Part shown: positions 12,926 through 24,202 of the stretch, piece after piece
How the letters are laid out: each line of letters begins with the position of its first letter
Position numbering within the stretch: the first letter of the stretch is position 1
Position numbers and translations under genes: made by a program
The notes under the pieces: generated by a model
Seen by the model: only the letters and a program-made list of their open reading frames with translations
The model's database searches: none
What the model was told of the DNA's origin: nothing
Origin: Ipomoea triloba
Lineage: Eukaryota > Streptophyta > Magnoliopsida > Solanales > Convolvulaceae
Length of the DNA stretch: 64,000 nt
Reading direction: 5' to 3'
NCBI RefSeq assembly: GCF_003576645.1
Contig: NC_044922.1
Span: 12,636,827-12,700,826 of the forward strand

Positions 12926-13676
12926 GTATCAAGGCCCACTTAGCAAGGTGGACACGAGTTCACAGAAAGGACCAAAGACGACTTTTGAGAAGGCCCAAAA
13001 GGACCAATGGCGTGGCATAACCGGCACGGACACCAGTCAGCTCCTCGGGCAGGTAATCATATTTGCCAGCTAGTCATCCTCGGGGAGGCAGTCATATTCA
13101 CCAACTAGTCATTCTTGGGCAGACAGTCATCCTTGGCAGCCAGTCATCTTGACTGGCAGTCAACTTTGGTGGCAGAAGAATTAATTAAAGTGGCAGTTGC
13201 GAGATTTGGCAAGTCAATCCCTACAAATTACTTTCCTAAATATTATTTCCCTCCTTATATTACCTCCCACTGCCTAAATATATTTATATTCCCTAAATCC
13301 CTCCACATTCCATAAAATATTCCACTTCACCATAAATGCTCAATTACCATAAGACAACCTACTTACCATATGCCTTATATTTCTTCTACTATAAAAGGCT
13401 CTACTTAGATTCAAGAAAGGGGTTCAATCAATCATCTCTCTACACCTACATCTCTGTAGAGAAGATACACAAATTGTACATGTACCAACTACCTACAAAA
13501 ATATAGTGGAATTTGGCTTGGCACCGCCCAAAAATGCACGTGGTTTTCACCAACTTAGTTTCCATGTTAAAAATATTGTGTTTCCTTTATTTTTTCCTCT
13601 TCACTATTTATTTATTACTTGGTTTTTGGTAATGTTGGACCATTGCGTGGTTACCCTAAAACCCAGAAAACCAACA
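12925..13676 (+). mobile_element. LTR of a Tat-like Ty3 element, copy 1
   Basis: A TATA-like box (tataaaagg, about 13391) lies in the middle and the tract ends CAACA at 13676, one base before a primer-binding site. The left end is taken as TGTATCAAGG at 12925 because the hAT reading frame stops there; no target duplication confirms it. Confidence 0.5.
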
Positions 13677-13677
13677 T

Positions 13678-13695
13678 TGGCGCCGTCCGTGGGGA
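13678..13695 (+). other. Primer-binding site, Tat-like element 1
   Basis: TGGCGCCGTCCGTGGGGA follows the LTR end by one base, the usual position. It is the type of primer site seen in Tat-lineage plant Ty3 elements. Confidence 0.7.
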
Positions 13696-13741
13696 TCGAT
13701 ACAAAAGGTTGTGTACCTCTCTCAGTCATATCACGACGAAG

Positions 13742-13777
13742 ATGGCAAGCACCAGGCAAGTGGGCGAGGGATGCTGA
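13742..13777 (+). pseudogene. Truncated gag start of Tat-like element 1
   Basis: An ATG 46 bases past the primer site opens a short basic-start peptide (MASTRQVGEGC) that stops at 13775-13777. The rest of the element is absent. Confidence 0.35.
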
Positions 13778-13782
13778 ATAAG

Positions 13783-13925
13783 CAGTTGGCGGTTAACACT
13801 ATGGTTGCTGCTCCCGTGGTCAGAGTTTGGCTCCCACGGTCGAGACAACCACCTAGTTAATTAGTTGGCACTACGGTTGGTGCTCCCATGGTCAGAGTTT
13901 AGCTTCCATGGTCGAGACAACTTGA
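13783..13925. repeat. Imperfect tandem duplication
   Basis: Two adjacent units of 65-80 bp share the blocks gctccc-tggtcagagttt and tggtcgagacaac. It sits just after the broken Tat gag start. Confidence 0.6.
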
Positions 13926-14940
13926 GGTAACGGACGGAAATCTCCACGCATCCATACACAATTCTGGCCAAATTATTCCTACAAAATTAAGTATGTCGCA
14001 TGTGAAAATTTGATACACCAAGTACGTGGTTAGTTGGAGATTTATACATGGAATATGGCATGCAATTATGCACGTGGCTGCACATGCATAAACCATGAAA
14101 TTCCTCATGAGGCTATTTGATTACCAATTTGGAGTACGCATTCTGGAATCACATATTTCTTTGATTACCCTTTTCTTGGATGCATCTGAACATGAGAATT
14201 GGAGGCACGGCAATGCATGATTTTTTACCACTTGGAAGGCAATCAGGTATCTACCAACAAGGCCCAATTTTGTTTAGAAAGTTTCAATGTTTGCATGCCT
14301 ACACATGAAAATTCAACGCCATGCAAAGATAAACTCCCGCAGAGAAGTCTTGGATTTTCCCCGACCGACTGGTGAGAGTTTGATTAGCTACAGCAACCAG
14401 CCACTATATGTGGAGCTTTATATATGAAATATTGCATAATTCAGGCAAATGGTTGTGGGAGTTGAATACATGGAAGATAGGGGAAAGACATGGAATCTTT
14501 ACACAATATACAAAGCTGCCATCTCAAAGCACATGTTTATACGGAAGGAGAATGCATGCATTATGTACGTGGAGCTTTATACACAAAACATTCCAAAATT
14601 GGGACAATTAAATATGGAAGGGGAATGGATTCTTTACATATATGCATACCTCTTTGCTACATATATATCATATGTTGTGCCCCTGGTATTCTTGAGTACA
14701 TAGCATTGCCAAGCATTGCAATATTCTATATTTTGTGTTGAGCTCTTGCCCTCCGATTGTACTATCGAGACGTAGAGAAAATGACCACCACCGACAAAGT
14801 AGCATGCTACAGACTGAGGGACTCAACTGAGAAGGTAGGTTGGGTGATGCGTCGAAATATCCTGACTGCCCTAAAAAAGAGTGAGAATCAGGATCGATCG
14901 GCTGAAAGCAAGAAAATAGTTAGTAGCATTGATGGGGGAT
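13926..14940. other. Non-coding retroelement-like filler
   Basis: No protein family is recognised. Degenerate internal repeats occur (cgtggagctttata at about 14568-14582, a close match tgtggagctttata at about 14408). The stretch lies between two Tat LTR copies and is probably part of one of those elements. Confidence 0.35.
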
Positions 14941-15709
14941 AAACCCAAGGCTCGGGGCCTAGCACTCGGAAGTAGAAAGTAGTCGACCTCAGCTAGTAGG
15001 AGGCAAGAGTCGGTCGGCGGGTTGAAGTGAATGAGTGGAAAAGATTACATGAGGAAAGGAAGGTGATTGGTCGATGGCGGGGCATCAGGATGTTTAGTTG
15101 CAATTGAGTGAGAATCTCAAGAAACACAGTAAGACTCGAGCCTCCAAAATCAGGTGAAGGAGTCAAGCTCAGGTCTCCTCCGAGACCCGAGTCATATTAG
15201 GGAAGGACGGACGGAGGGAGTGACATGAAGAAGAATACGAGGCCAACGAAGCCGAATTAGAGATAGTCGGACTCGGCCGACAGCATGATCGAGTCCCGAG
15301 AGGAGGCATGCACGAACCAACCAATGACAGGCCGGGTGAGAGTTAAGCCAACCTAGTGGCTAGAGCCGCGAAGAGTTAGAGCGGAGTGAAATAAGAAGTT
15401 TCCTAAGATAGGCGAGGATCAAGAGCGGATCCTTTGGGAATAATAAGGAAAGTAGACCGAAGTAGTTTAGGAAACTCTTCCAAATGTAATAAGGAAAGAA
15501 ATCTCAAGCATTTATGGTAGTTTAGGGGTTCCAAAGGAGAATTAACCCCTCCTAACTTGTATAAATAGAGGTGTAGAACCTTGAAAAAGATGAAGCAATT
15601 CATAATACAAAGAGAGCCTAGACGCTGCTCAAATTTCGTACCAAACACTTAGCAATACTCCGGTGGTGTTGGCCTGCCGATCGACCATCCGTGGTTGATA
15701 AAACCGACA
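14941..15709 (+). mobile_element. LTR of a Tat-like Ty3 element, copy 2
   Basis: The tract has a clear TATA box (tataaatag, about 15560) and ends GACA at 15709, one base before a primer-binding site of the same class as copy 1. The left boundary is uncertain; 14941 is an estimate. Confidence 0.45.
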
Positions 15710-15710
15710 T

Positions 15711-15729
15711 TGGTGCCGTCTGTGCGGAT
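15711..15729 (+). other. Primer-binding site, Tat-like element 2
   Basis: TGGTGCCGTCTGTGCGGAT lies one base past the LTR end. It differs from site 1 at several bases. Confidence 0.6.
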
Positions 15730-15784
15730 CGAAACAAAAGTTCGTGTGGATCTAACTAACTGAGAAAGGTGAGGATACGTAACA

Positions 15785-15946
15785 ATGGTGACCACGAGGA
15801 GCCGTCAAGGAAGAAGGCAACCCCAAGTGCAAGTGAATGAAACCGCTGTGCAAACTATTTCTCAAGGGCAGGATCTTCGAGAGCAGCTTACTCGACCCCG
15901 TTCTCGTGATTTACGAGAGCAGCTTAGCTGTCAGAACTCTCGATAG
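15785..15946 (+). pseudogene. Truncated gag start of Tat-like element 2
   Basis: The ATG at 15785 opens a 53-codon frame beginning MVTTRSRQGRRQ, very basic and Gln-rich, as expected for the N-terminus of a Tat gag. It ends at TAG 15944-15946 and no gag core or pol follows. Confidence 0.5.
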
Positions 15947-16031
15947 CAAGGCGAGTAGGGGCGAGAGAACGCTCCGATGGGTGATGAGGATTTTAATTTC
16001 AACTTTGCACGATTGAGATATTTTAGTAAAA

Positions 16032-17158
16032 TGTTAGGCTTGGTCTATGATATGCAATGCGATAATCAAAATGCGCAAGTAAAGAGAGAGAGAGAGAGAG
16101 ATTTTTATAGTGGTTCGGCTAGTAACGAAGCCTACTCCACTCTTCTTCACAACTCGTGAAGGATTACACTAATTTCTCTTTTCTTAGTACAATGCATCAC
16201 ACAACGTGTTCCCTTGATCACAAAGCTGGGCAACCACGCTACACAGGTTTTTCAACTTTTACAAGTTTACTCCGTCTCCTTATACTTTCTCCTAGTAGAG
16301 TTGGTTGTTTGATGGATTGATTCTTGCTTTCTCCTACTTGAAATCTTGACTTTGATGATCTTGAATGAACACTAGAGCAGAGCAAGATTTCTTTCAAAAG
16401 CTAGATTGAACTTTGAAGCTTTTTCACTTTCACACACTAGATCCCTTGTAGATTATGAGCTTGTAGCTTGCAATATCAAATATGGACCAGCAACCTCAAC
16501 TGAATGAGGTGGGGGTATTTATAGGTAAGAATTTCTTGTTCGTTGGAGGGAAGACAAAAATTCAAAACCATTTTTCTTTGACTAGTGTGTAATATCCTTT
16601 AGGTATTGAGCCCATGTGGGTGTCAATACTTTGTAGCAGTTTAATCTTACACAATTTGTCTTTTGTCTTTTGTCTTACACAAAAGGATAAGACTTTAATA
16701 CACCTTGGGATTAGTTCATACGACTTCAATTTTTCCAAGGTTGATAACCCATGATTTTAAGGTTTCAGACAGTGAGACGCTAAGAGAATGTTTTTTGGCT
16801 TGTCCACACGAGTGATAATTACTTGTGCCTTAAATGCTTAATATTGAATGATTGACTTTACCATTCTACCCAATAACTCTTCGAGTGGTCTTTCTCTACC
16901 TTTCGGCCTTGATAATCCACAAGAGGTGAGCCCTTACAGAATTCGGCTTCTTCATACCTCTTGATCTTGATCGCATATCTTCATGCCTTCGGCCTTTAGT
17001 GTTTAAGTCTTTAGAACACTTTATGCTTCATTGCTCATCCTTCATGACTTGAAAAGCATATACACATGCGCACGAGCTAAAGAATACGAGTCCTAAACTA
17101 TTACAATAGTTCGGCCATGTTCTCGGCCTATTCTAAGACATAATGAGATAGCTCAACA
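16032..17158. mobile_element. Candidate Copia-like solo LTR
   Basis: The tract begins TGTTAGGCTTGG, ends CTCAACA, has a GA microsatellite at 16083-16101 and a gtggttcggc block typical of plant LTR leaders. The 5-base flanks (taaaa and attgc) do not match, so boundaries and class are tentative. Confidence 0.35.
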
Positions 17159-17415
17159 ATTGCGGGGTCTAAACTCCTGCTATTGGTATCATCATAATCT
17201 TAATGTACGGGGTTCCTAATAGGAAGCTTTGTGTTGCCTTATTACTTATTATGTGGGTACCTGGTAGAAACATATCCTGGGTACCAGAGCTAGTAACTAC
17301 CCATTGGGTTTGGAATCGCAATTAGGGGGTGTGGACACTTAAGGTTCTAGATATGTTTCCATTTGATTTTGATATTGATATTGAGATTGATTGTTGGTAT
17401 TGAATTGATCATTAA

Positions 17416-18333
17416 GGGTGTGTTTGGAAAGCAGGAAAATGACTTCTGGAAAATGTTTTCTGGAAAATGACTCATTTTCCAGAAAACATTTTTCTTTCCG
17501 GTGTTTGGCTACACAACAGAAAACTGTCTTTGTATGTTTGGTTCAATTTCCAGAAAATGAGTAGGAAAATGAGTAGAATCGTATATACCCAAACAAAAAT
17601 ATTCATGCACTTTCTGCACACTTAACCTGTAAAAACCAAGTAATTAATTAGTTTAATTAGAATGAGAATTAGGGAACAATGAAGCATTTTGAAATTAATT
17701 AGGAAATACAATTAATTAATTAATGGTCCAGCAAAGCTTTAAGAGAGATGTCATCAACCATAAAAACCATGACGCATCCATCGCCGGCGATCGAAACCCA
17801 TCTGCGAACCTCAAAAGCCGCCATAGCTGCTTTCAAGAAATACAATTAATTAATTAATGGTCCAGCAAAGCTTTAAGGCAGATGTAGTCAACCATCAAAA
17901 CCATGATGCATCCATCGCCGACGATCCAAACCATCTGCGAACCTCAAAAAAAGCCATAGCTGACCTCCGGGCAGCGCTTCAGGCATCGCCGACCTGCAAA
18001 GCCGACGCCGACGCCGACTTCTTCTCGAGAAACCCAGCAAGGCTGATAAGAACTCCTCCTCTGGTGTTGCAAGTATAAGTCGTGAAGAAGAAGCTAGCTC
18101 TCTGGACAAAGAAGCTTTTTGGTCGAAGAAGAACGCCTTTTTGGGCGAAGAAGAACGACTCGGAAAATGACTTCCCCCCAAAAGAAAGGGGAAGTCATTT
18201 TCTGTAAAAACCCATCCATTTTCCATTGACCAGATTCTATTTTCCATTGACTTTAACATTTTCCACCTTGCCAAACGCTGGATATCCGGAAAATGATTTC
18301 CAGAAATCATTTTCCGGGTTTCCAAACACACCC
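17416..18333. mobile_element. PIF/Harbinger-type non-autonomous element, 918 bp
   Basis: Perfect terminal inverted repeats GGGTGTGTTTGGAAA / TTTCCAAACACACCC are flanked by TAA at 17413-17415 and 18334-18336, the 3-bp duplication of PIF/Harbinger (Tourist) elements. Inside, TGGAAAATGACTCATTTTCC-like inverted motifs recur near the ends. There is no transposase. A long minus-strand ORF crosses the right terminus and is considered accidental. Confidence 0.85.
17703..17966. repeat. Internal tandem duplication in the Harbinger element
   Basis: Two head-to-tail copies of a 130-134 bp unit (17703-17836 and 17837 to about 17966), each starting gaaatacaattaattaatta and containing catccatcgccg. Confidence 0.85.
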
Positions 18334-18481
18334 TAAGACTTGACTCCTCTACACTTGTGTCTTGCTTGATATTTTGATTTGATATGGATACCTCCACTTG
18401 TGCACTATTATGCTATGCTGATACTTGAGATTGAGAATTGAATTGTCTATATGACTCTGATATGATTTGAATACCTCTATG

Positions 18482-18527
18482 GCTCTCTCTCTCTCTCTTC
18501 CTATATATATATATATATATATATATA
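18482..18527. repeat. CT then TA microsatellite
   Basis: A CT dinucleotide run is followed by about 13 TA repeats. Confidence 0.9.
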
Positions 18528-19499
18528 CATACTTGTTGAGAATGACATTGAGAAAATCTATATCTTGAGATGATTATGTTGTTGTGAATTCCTCCATATA
18601 CTGATATACCAATCTATACTTTGGAAATGACTACTTGTAACTTTATATTTTTTGAAATGATAATTATATTGATAAAGCACTATATTGAGAAATATTGAAA
18701 AATGCTACTTTATGAATCCTCCATACCTATGATTATTTTGGAAATGAGTATAATAACTTATGTGATAATTATTTGAAAGAGTTAAATATTATTATTTTTG
18801 GGAACTATATTACCCTAAGAGAAACTTAGTACTACTTTTCATTAGTGTTAGTTAGGACGTTAGTGCCCATTCTATCTTGGTAAATCTAGTTTGGGAAATA
18901 ATATACTACTTATCTTTGGTGTGAGTTATACCCTTGGAAAACTACTTGAAAATACTATTTTAAGCCTTTGGCTAACTATTTTCTAAACTGTACATTATTT
19001 TAGTATCAACAACTATTTGCAAAGCATATATATTTTCAAAATTATAAACGTACTTATTTTACGGGGAGGGGTAGACCTTACTTAGCAATTTTGCTAATTC
19101 TGTTATTTTGTGTTTTCCAAACTGTTGTTACTTTCAAGATCTGGACTTATGGCTTGTGAGAGCGTAGCGTAGCACCCATAAGCCTCTGGAAGTGGTATTG
19201 GTGTAGTTGTTAGTATAGATTCAAATTATTGTTTTGAATTCAGTTTGTGATTGAATAAAAGAACCTTGTAATCGGGATTTTAGATAGTAGCCTTAGCATT
19301 TGGGCTTTGGTTGGCCCAAATGTGGCGTGACACCCCTAAACTTTAGTGTATGTGTTGAGTTTCTGCATTTGAATTTCCTTTTTAGATATGGATATTATCT
19401 ATTTATTTGCCCTTTAGTGATGTATTCTTGTATTAGAATTTGGGGGTGTTACACAAATATTGAAAAAGTAGCCACACACTCTTATATTCAACTCATTTA

Positions 19500-19861
19500 A
19501 ATGGAAGATCATGTTAAATTGTACACTAGGCAATTAAATCACAACAATTTTTTTTTTTTTTATCAATGACTCTATCAAAGTTCCCTTATTCAGACATAGC
19601 ACCCACATCATCCACACATTCATTTGGTTTCTTCTTGCATACCCCCATATGATGACTTAAAGTTGATGTTCCATTTATACTATCATCATACAAATATGAA
19701 CTCTTACAATAATTACACGTAACCCTTCCTCTACGATCTTCACCTTTTGGAATAGATGTAAAATGATTCTAAACTTCTGATGTTTTCTTTCTTTTTTTAG
19801 TAGATATGTTCTCACTATCATTTATATCAATTTCATTCACACTTTGAATAGACATTTCTTT
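19500..19861 (-). pseudogene. hAT transposase, N-terminal BED zinc-finger part
   Basis: On the minus strand the tract codes a BED zinc finger: a basic lead (TKKRKKTSE), then VTCNYCKSSYLYDD, a spacer and LSHHMGVCKKK, giving the C-x2-C...H-x4-C pattern. After it come a stop and an A-run, then HDLPFK-VEYKS-like sequence typical of hAT proteins just after the finger, ending at the Tekay LTR border (19453). The rest of the same gene is at 11447-12925, so the two are halves of one element split by LTR sequences. Confidence 0.7.
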
Positions 19862-20233
19862 GAGTTAATGCCATATGGAGTCCTCCGAGTATAGTGGTTT
19901 AGCCACGCTTAGTCCTAAACTTTCAAATTACCACATGTGGTCATTCGACTTTCAAATTGTTACCATCCGTGGTCTAAGTTTACCACCCATGGTCCTTCAA
20001 TTTTCAAAATTTAACGATCCATGGTCCTCTTGTAAGGACCATGAGTGGTTAAAATTTGATAGTTGAAGGATCATGTGTGGTTAAAATTTTATAGTTGAAG
20101 GACCTTGGGTGGTTAACTTGGATCACGGATGGTAACAATTTGAATGTCGAATGACCATAGGTGGTAATTTGAAAATTTAGGACTAAATGTGGTTAAACCA
20201 CTATACTCCGAGGACCTTAGATGTTATTAACTC
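19862..20233. mobile_element. Mutator-like foldback MITE, 372 bp
   Basis: Inverted ends GAGTTAATGCC... / ...ATTAACTC span most of the element. The 10-bp flank acatttcttt is present perfectly on both sides (19852-19861 and 20234-20243). It lies in the upstream part of the hAT element. Confidence 0.82.
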
Positions 20234-20243
20234 ACATTTCTTT

Positions 20244-20939
20244 TATACCTAAAAATAAAATAAGAGTATAAAAAACATATAAATGTCAAATAAATGAATT
20301 AAATATACATTTATAGTAATTCACTGATTAAACATATAAGTTGCAAATTTATAAGATATTTACAGATATTAATTCACTCTTATCATACAAATATTACAAA
20401 TTAAAGAGTAAAGAATATTAATCTCCTAAGTCCTATTACACAAGTTATAGATTACAGAATACACATTCACAATTTAAAGTATTCAAAATTTCAAGTAAGA
20501 CTCTGGTACCCACATGCGGTATAGCCGACCAAATCATTTAAAAAAAATCTTAAGCAAATTGGTCCATGGATGTCTGAACTCTAAAACTTACCCACTAACC
20601 GCTGTTGTCTAGCTATCTATTACTTTGTTAGTCGCTGGAGACTAGGATCCTGGAGCTAAACTGTTGGAGTAATGGAGATGGGTCGATGGTAAGCCGGCTA
20701 CATTGTAGGTTCACAAGGCATTGGCAGTGCAGCAATCTGGCGTCCCAGACTCCCAGAAGAGTGACAAGCGTCGAGCGATGGGTGGCGGCTGAAGCGTGAA
20801 GGCAGAGAAGTTGGAAGCGTGAAAAGTGAAGAGGTGTGGGCTATGGGAAGTGATAATCTAAAGCGGAAAGAGGAAATGACTTGCCCAAATGAAGGTATAA
20901 CCCTAAATTTTTAGTTTAGACTCTTACAAATTTAGTTTT

Positions 20940-20978
<39 letters not shown>
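20244..20978. other. Upstream part of the hAT element, non-coding
   Basis: AT-rich, then a GC-richer tract (20640-20880). It lies between the BED finger and the hAT end at 22076, and is probably its 5' untranslated or intron sequence. It ends in a T run at the assembly gap. Confidence 0.4.
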
Positions 20979-21879
20979 NNNNNNNNNNNNNNNNNNNNNN
21001 NNNNNNNNNNNNNNNNNNNNNNNNNNNNNNNNNNNNNNNNNNNNNNNNNNNNNNNNNNNNNNNNNNNNNNNNNNNNNNNNNNNNNNNNNNNNNNNNNNNN
21101 NNNNNNNNNNNNNNNNNNNNNNNNNNNNNNNNNNNNNNNNNNNNNNNNNNNNNNNNNNNNNNNNNNNNNNNNNNNNNNNNNNNNNNNNNNNNNNNNNNNN
21201 NNNNNNNNNNNNNNNNNNNNNNNNNNNNNNNNNNNNNNNNNNNNNNNNNNNNNNNNNNNNNNNNNNNNNNNNNNNNNNNNNNNNNNNNNNNNNNNNNNNN
21301 NNNNNNNNNNNNNNNNNNNNNNNNNNNNNNNNNNNNNNNNNNNNNNNNNNNNNNNNNNNNNNNNNNNNNNNNNNNNNNNNNNNNNNNNNNNNNNNNNNNN
21401 NNNNNNNNNNNNNNNNNNNNNNNNNNNNNNNNNNNNNNNNNNNNNNNNNNNNNNNNNNNNNNNNNNNNNNNNNNNNNNNNNNNNNNNNNNNNNNNNNNNN
21501 NNNNNNNNNNNNNNNNNNNNNNNNNNNNNNNNNNNNNNNNNNNNNNNNNNNNNNNNNNNNNNNNNNNNNNNNNNNNNNNNNNNNNNNNNNNNNNNNNNNN
21601 NNNNNNNNNNNNNNNNNNNNNNNNNNNNNNNNNNNNNNNNNNNNNNNNNNNNNNNNNNNNNNNNNNNNNNNNNNNNNNNNNNNNNNNNNNNNNNNNNNNN
21701 NNNNNNNNNNNNNNNNNNNNNNNNNNNNNNNNNNNNNNNNNNNNNNNNNNNNNNNNNNNNNNNNNNNNNNNNNNNNNNNNNNNNNNNNNNNNNNNNNNNN
21801 NNNNNNNNNNNNNNNNNNNNNNNNNNNNNNNNNNNNNNNNNNNNNNNNNNNNNNNNNNNNNNNNNNNNNNNNNNNNNNN
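20979..21879. other. Assembly gap (901 N) between T homopolymers
   Basis: Unknown bases, flanked by T runs at 20942-20978 and 21880-21925. The size is likely an estimate and the T runs look like a collapsed or unresolved homopolymer. Confidence 0.98.
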
Positions 21880-21925
<46 letters not shown>

Positions 21926-21928
<3 letters not shown>

Positions 21929-22076
21929 TAGCCCGACGGGTTAACACAGTTCAACCTGCCAGCCATATAGGGTTGGCCCGATTAGTTTATCGGGCTAATC
22001 TTTTTCAGTTTTAACCCAGTAATTTTTCAAGCTTAACGAGTCAACCTATCGGATTCGGGCTAGATTGACATTCCTA
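21926..22076 (-). mobile_element. Right terminus of the hAT element
   Basis: Read on the minus strand the end is TAGGAATGTCAATCTAGCCC, followed by repeats of the GGGCTAACCCG type, as is common in the subterminal part of Ac-like hAT elements. No matching left terminus is found, so the 8-bp duplication cannot be tested. Confidence 0.5.
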
Positions 22077-22751
22077 ATCACACCTACCTGACATTTGACG
22101 CTAACCTTCAGGTGCTGGTTGACCTTGCTAATTTGAATGTCTCTATTTTCATAGCTGGAGAGTAGTACACCAGTCGTCAACTCCGGCCACCCCTTAACTA
22201 TCAACGTAGTGGAGGAGTAAAAAGATCAGGTAGACCCTACTTAGCTTACTTGGCGCAACAGGGCTAACCAGGTAGTAGTAGTCTTTAGACCAATGGAGGA
22301 TGCCTTGACCAAGTAGTTGGTAGGGGCTAGCTTAGGGAACTTAGTCACGTTTTGTAATAGGCTGAGTCTATCTATAATTACCTCTAGGCTTCCTTCGTAT
22401 ATTTATGAAAATTTTTCTTTCATCCAATGATCTTATTCTTCTTTCCCTCATCTTTCAGACTTTAGAAAAAATTTTGCCAATGCATATCTTAGCCAATCTT
22501 CCAAAGCGTATCTCACCAAAGTGCTACTCAAGTCGACTACCTAGGTCTTTGTTTGTTCAATCACTCTTAACAAGCATCAGCCCTTAGCTGATAACCAAAT
22601 TACCATATTCATTCTCTACCTTCCATGGTCCAAAACCAAACAATCAACTAGCTAATCGCTTGCATGCCACCCATCTGAGCACTCAGCTAGCTTAGTTTCT
22701 TTGGTTGGTATTTCTTTTAAGATTTTTAATTTGTTCAACCACTTGGTTGCC
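22077..22751 (+). pseudogene. Decayed gypsy-type transposon region (second part)
   Basis: A plus-strand stretch reading LTFDANLQVLVDLANLNV (about 22090-22143) follows the hAT end and looks like the continuation of the ORF that ends at 11446. The remainder to 22751 is non-coding retroelement-like DNA. It is the target into which element B inserted (TTGCC at 22747-22751). Confidence 0.35.
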
Positions 22752-24060
22752 TGATTTTATTCGTGTGTTTTCTCTCGCGTGTATATCAAAAGATTTGTTT
22801 GTGTGGGGTTGCCCCTGGGTGTTATCGTCTCTCAAGGATGTCAAAGTGGAAACATTGCTAAGCTTTTAGTCTAGGGAACGCATTGTGAATGTCACATTCG
22901 CCAAGTCACAAACACACAATGAACACAATAATCGTTGTTTAAGTTTGAAACCCAATTTAAGCAATCAAATGAATAAAATCAAATAATGAAAACTAGGGAA
23001 TGAATTGTGTGCAATCATGATGCTTCCTTCTATATCTTATGCTGGGGAGAATTGGCTTGTGTGGTTGGTTATTCTCGGGTGATTAGCTATTACCGTCCCC
23101 CCTTTGGTCTACTAGGCAACCAAGAGGCATAGAGGCATTTTCACAAACACATGGCCTACATCACCTTGCCTACTTATACTAGACTAGTCTAAAATAGGAA
23201 ATCACAATTAATTGGAGCTTTCAACAAGGCTAGTAATATCTTGCCAAGCTTATTGGCTTAGATCATTCAAGAGTTGGCCTATCCTCAAAGAATACATACA
23301 ATTCATCAATTATGAACAAGAACAATCAATCCAATCCACACAATCCAATCTCCAAATTAGGAATTAGGAATCAACACTTAGCATCATGAAATTCCACAAT
23401 TCAATCCCTACTAGAGATCTACCTAATCATTATAGCAATTGGAAACCAAAACCTAAATTCACAAATTGAAAATTGAAATGGAAATCTAAATTGCAAACAA
23501 GATTAAAAGTAGAAATAGAGATTTACCTAAACAAGATCAAGTAGAATCCAAATCAAAGCTTCAATGTAGATCTTCTTCACAAAGATTGCAATGAAATGTA
23601 AATTGTCTCTCTCTACAATCTAAGATGAGTTCTACCTTCTCTCAAAGATTTTCTAAGTGATAAAATGTAAAAACTACTCAGCCCCCCAAAACTTTCTAAA
23701 TTAGTCCTTAAATAGCTTCCCCAAAATTGCATTGAACACTTAGCCTCGGATTAGCTAGTGCACACGTGGAGTAGCAGCGTGGAAGTTGTTGAATATATTC
23801 GAAGTCGTGTCCACGCGTGGAATAGTCTTCTTGGCCTCCGGCCTCTTTCATTTGCTTTGATTCTCTTGCCAAGTTCACATGCTTCTTGTTTACGCCTCCA
23901 AAACGTAGAAAATCATTCCAAGTGTGCCAAGAGTGGAACTTTGCAATTGATTGACACATTAGAGAATAGAAATGCCATCAATAATTCACAAAAGGATACA
24001 AATTCATTCCTAATTCACCCCAACTTAGACCCTTAGACTAGTTATCTTTGGCTCTTATCA
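22752..24060 (-). repeat. Left (3') LTR of element B
   Basis: 1309 bp, similar along its length to 56690-58017. It has paired CG-rich boxes at about 23757-23820 upstream (minus sense) of a ctatttaagg TATA-like box near 23705-23716. Confidence 0.88.
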
Positions 24061-24079
24061 AAGTTTCAACACTTTAATT
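24061..24079 (-). other. Polypurine tract of element B
   Basis: Read on the minus strand, AATTAAAGTGTTGAAACTT directly precedes the LTR start TGATAAG. It is less purine-rich than the tract of element C and may be decayed. Just upstream is the typical ttgcttgagcacaagcaa block. Confidence 0.55.
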
Positions 24080-24202
24080 TTGCTTGTGCTCAAGCAAATC
24101 TAATTTCAAACCACAAGCATATAAATGCCAAAGATAGCTAGGATCACTCAATTGAACATGCGGACAATAAAAAATGAATGCGAAGGATACCAGAGAGGGG
24201 GA

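Larger units (their letters stand above)
17160..19453 (+). mobile_element. Tekay-like LTR fragment
   Basis: The right half (about 19030-19453) is clearly related to the right end of the solo LTR at 29192-40342: shared blocks include taccttacttagca, tttgtgttttccaa and tggcgtgacacccct, and both end GGGGGTGTTACA. The matching TGTGACACC start is not present, so this copy is truncated on the left. It is interrupted by a Harbinger element and carries a CT/TA microsatellite at 18482-18527. Confidence 0.65.

Noticed and set aside
17888..18397. 169-codon minus-strand ORF
   Set aside because: It runs across the right terminus of the Harbinger element into the Tekay LTR and over an internal tandem duplication, so it is not a gene.
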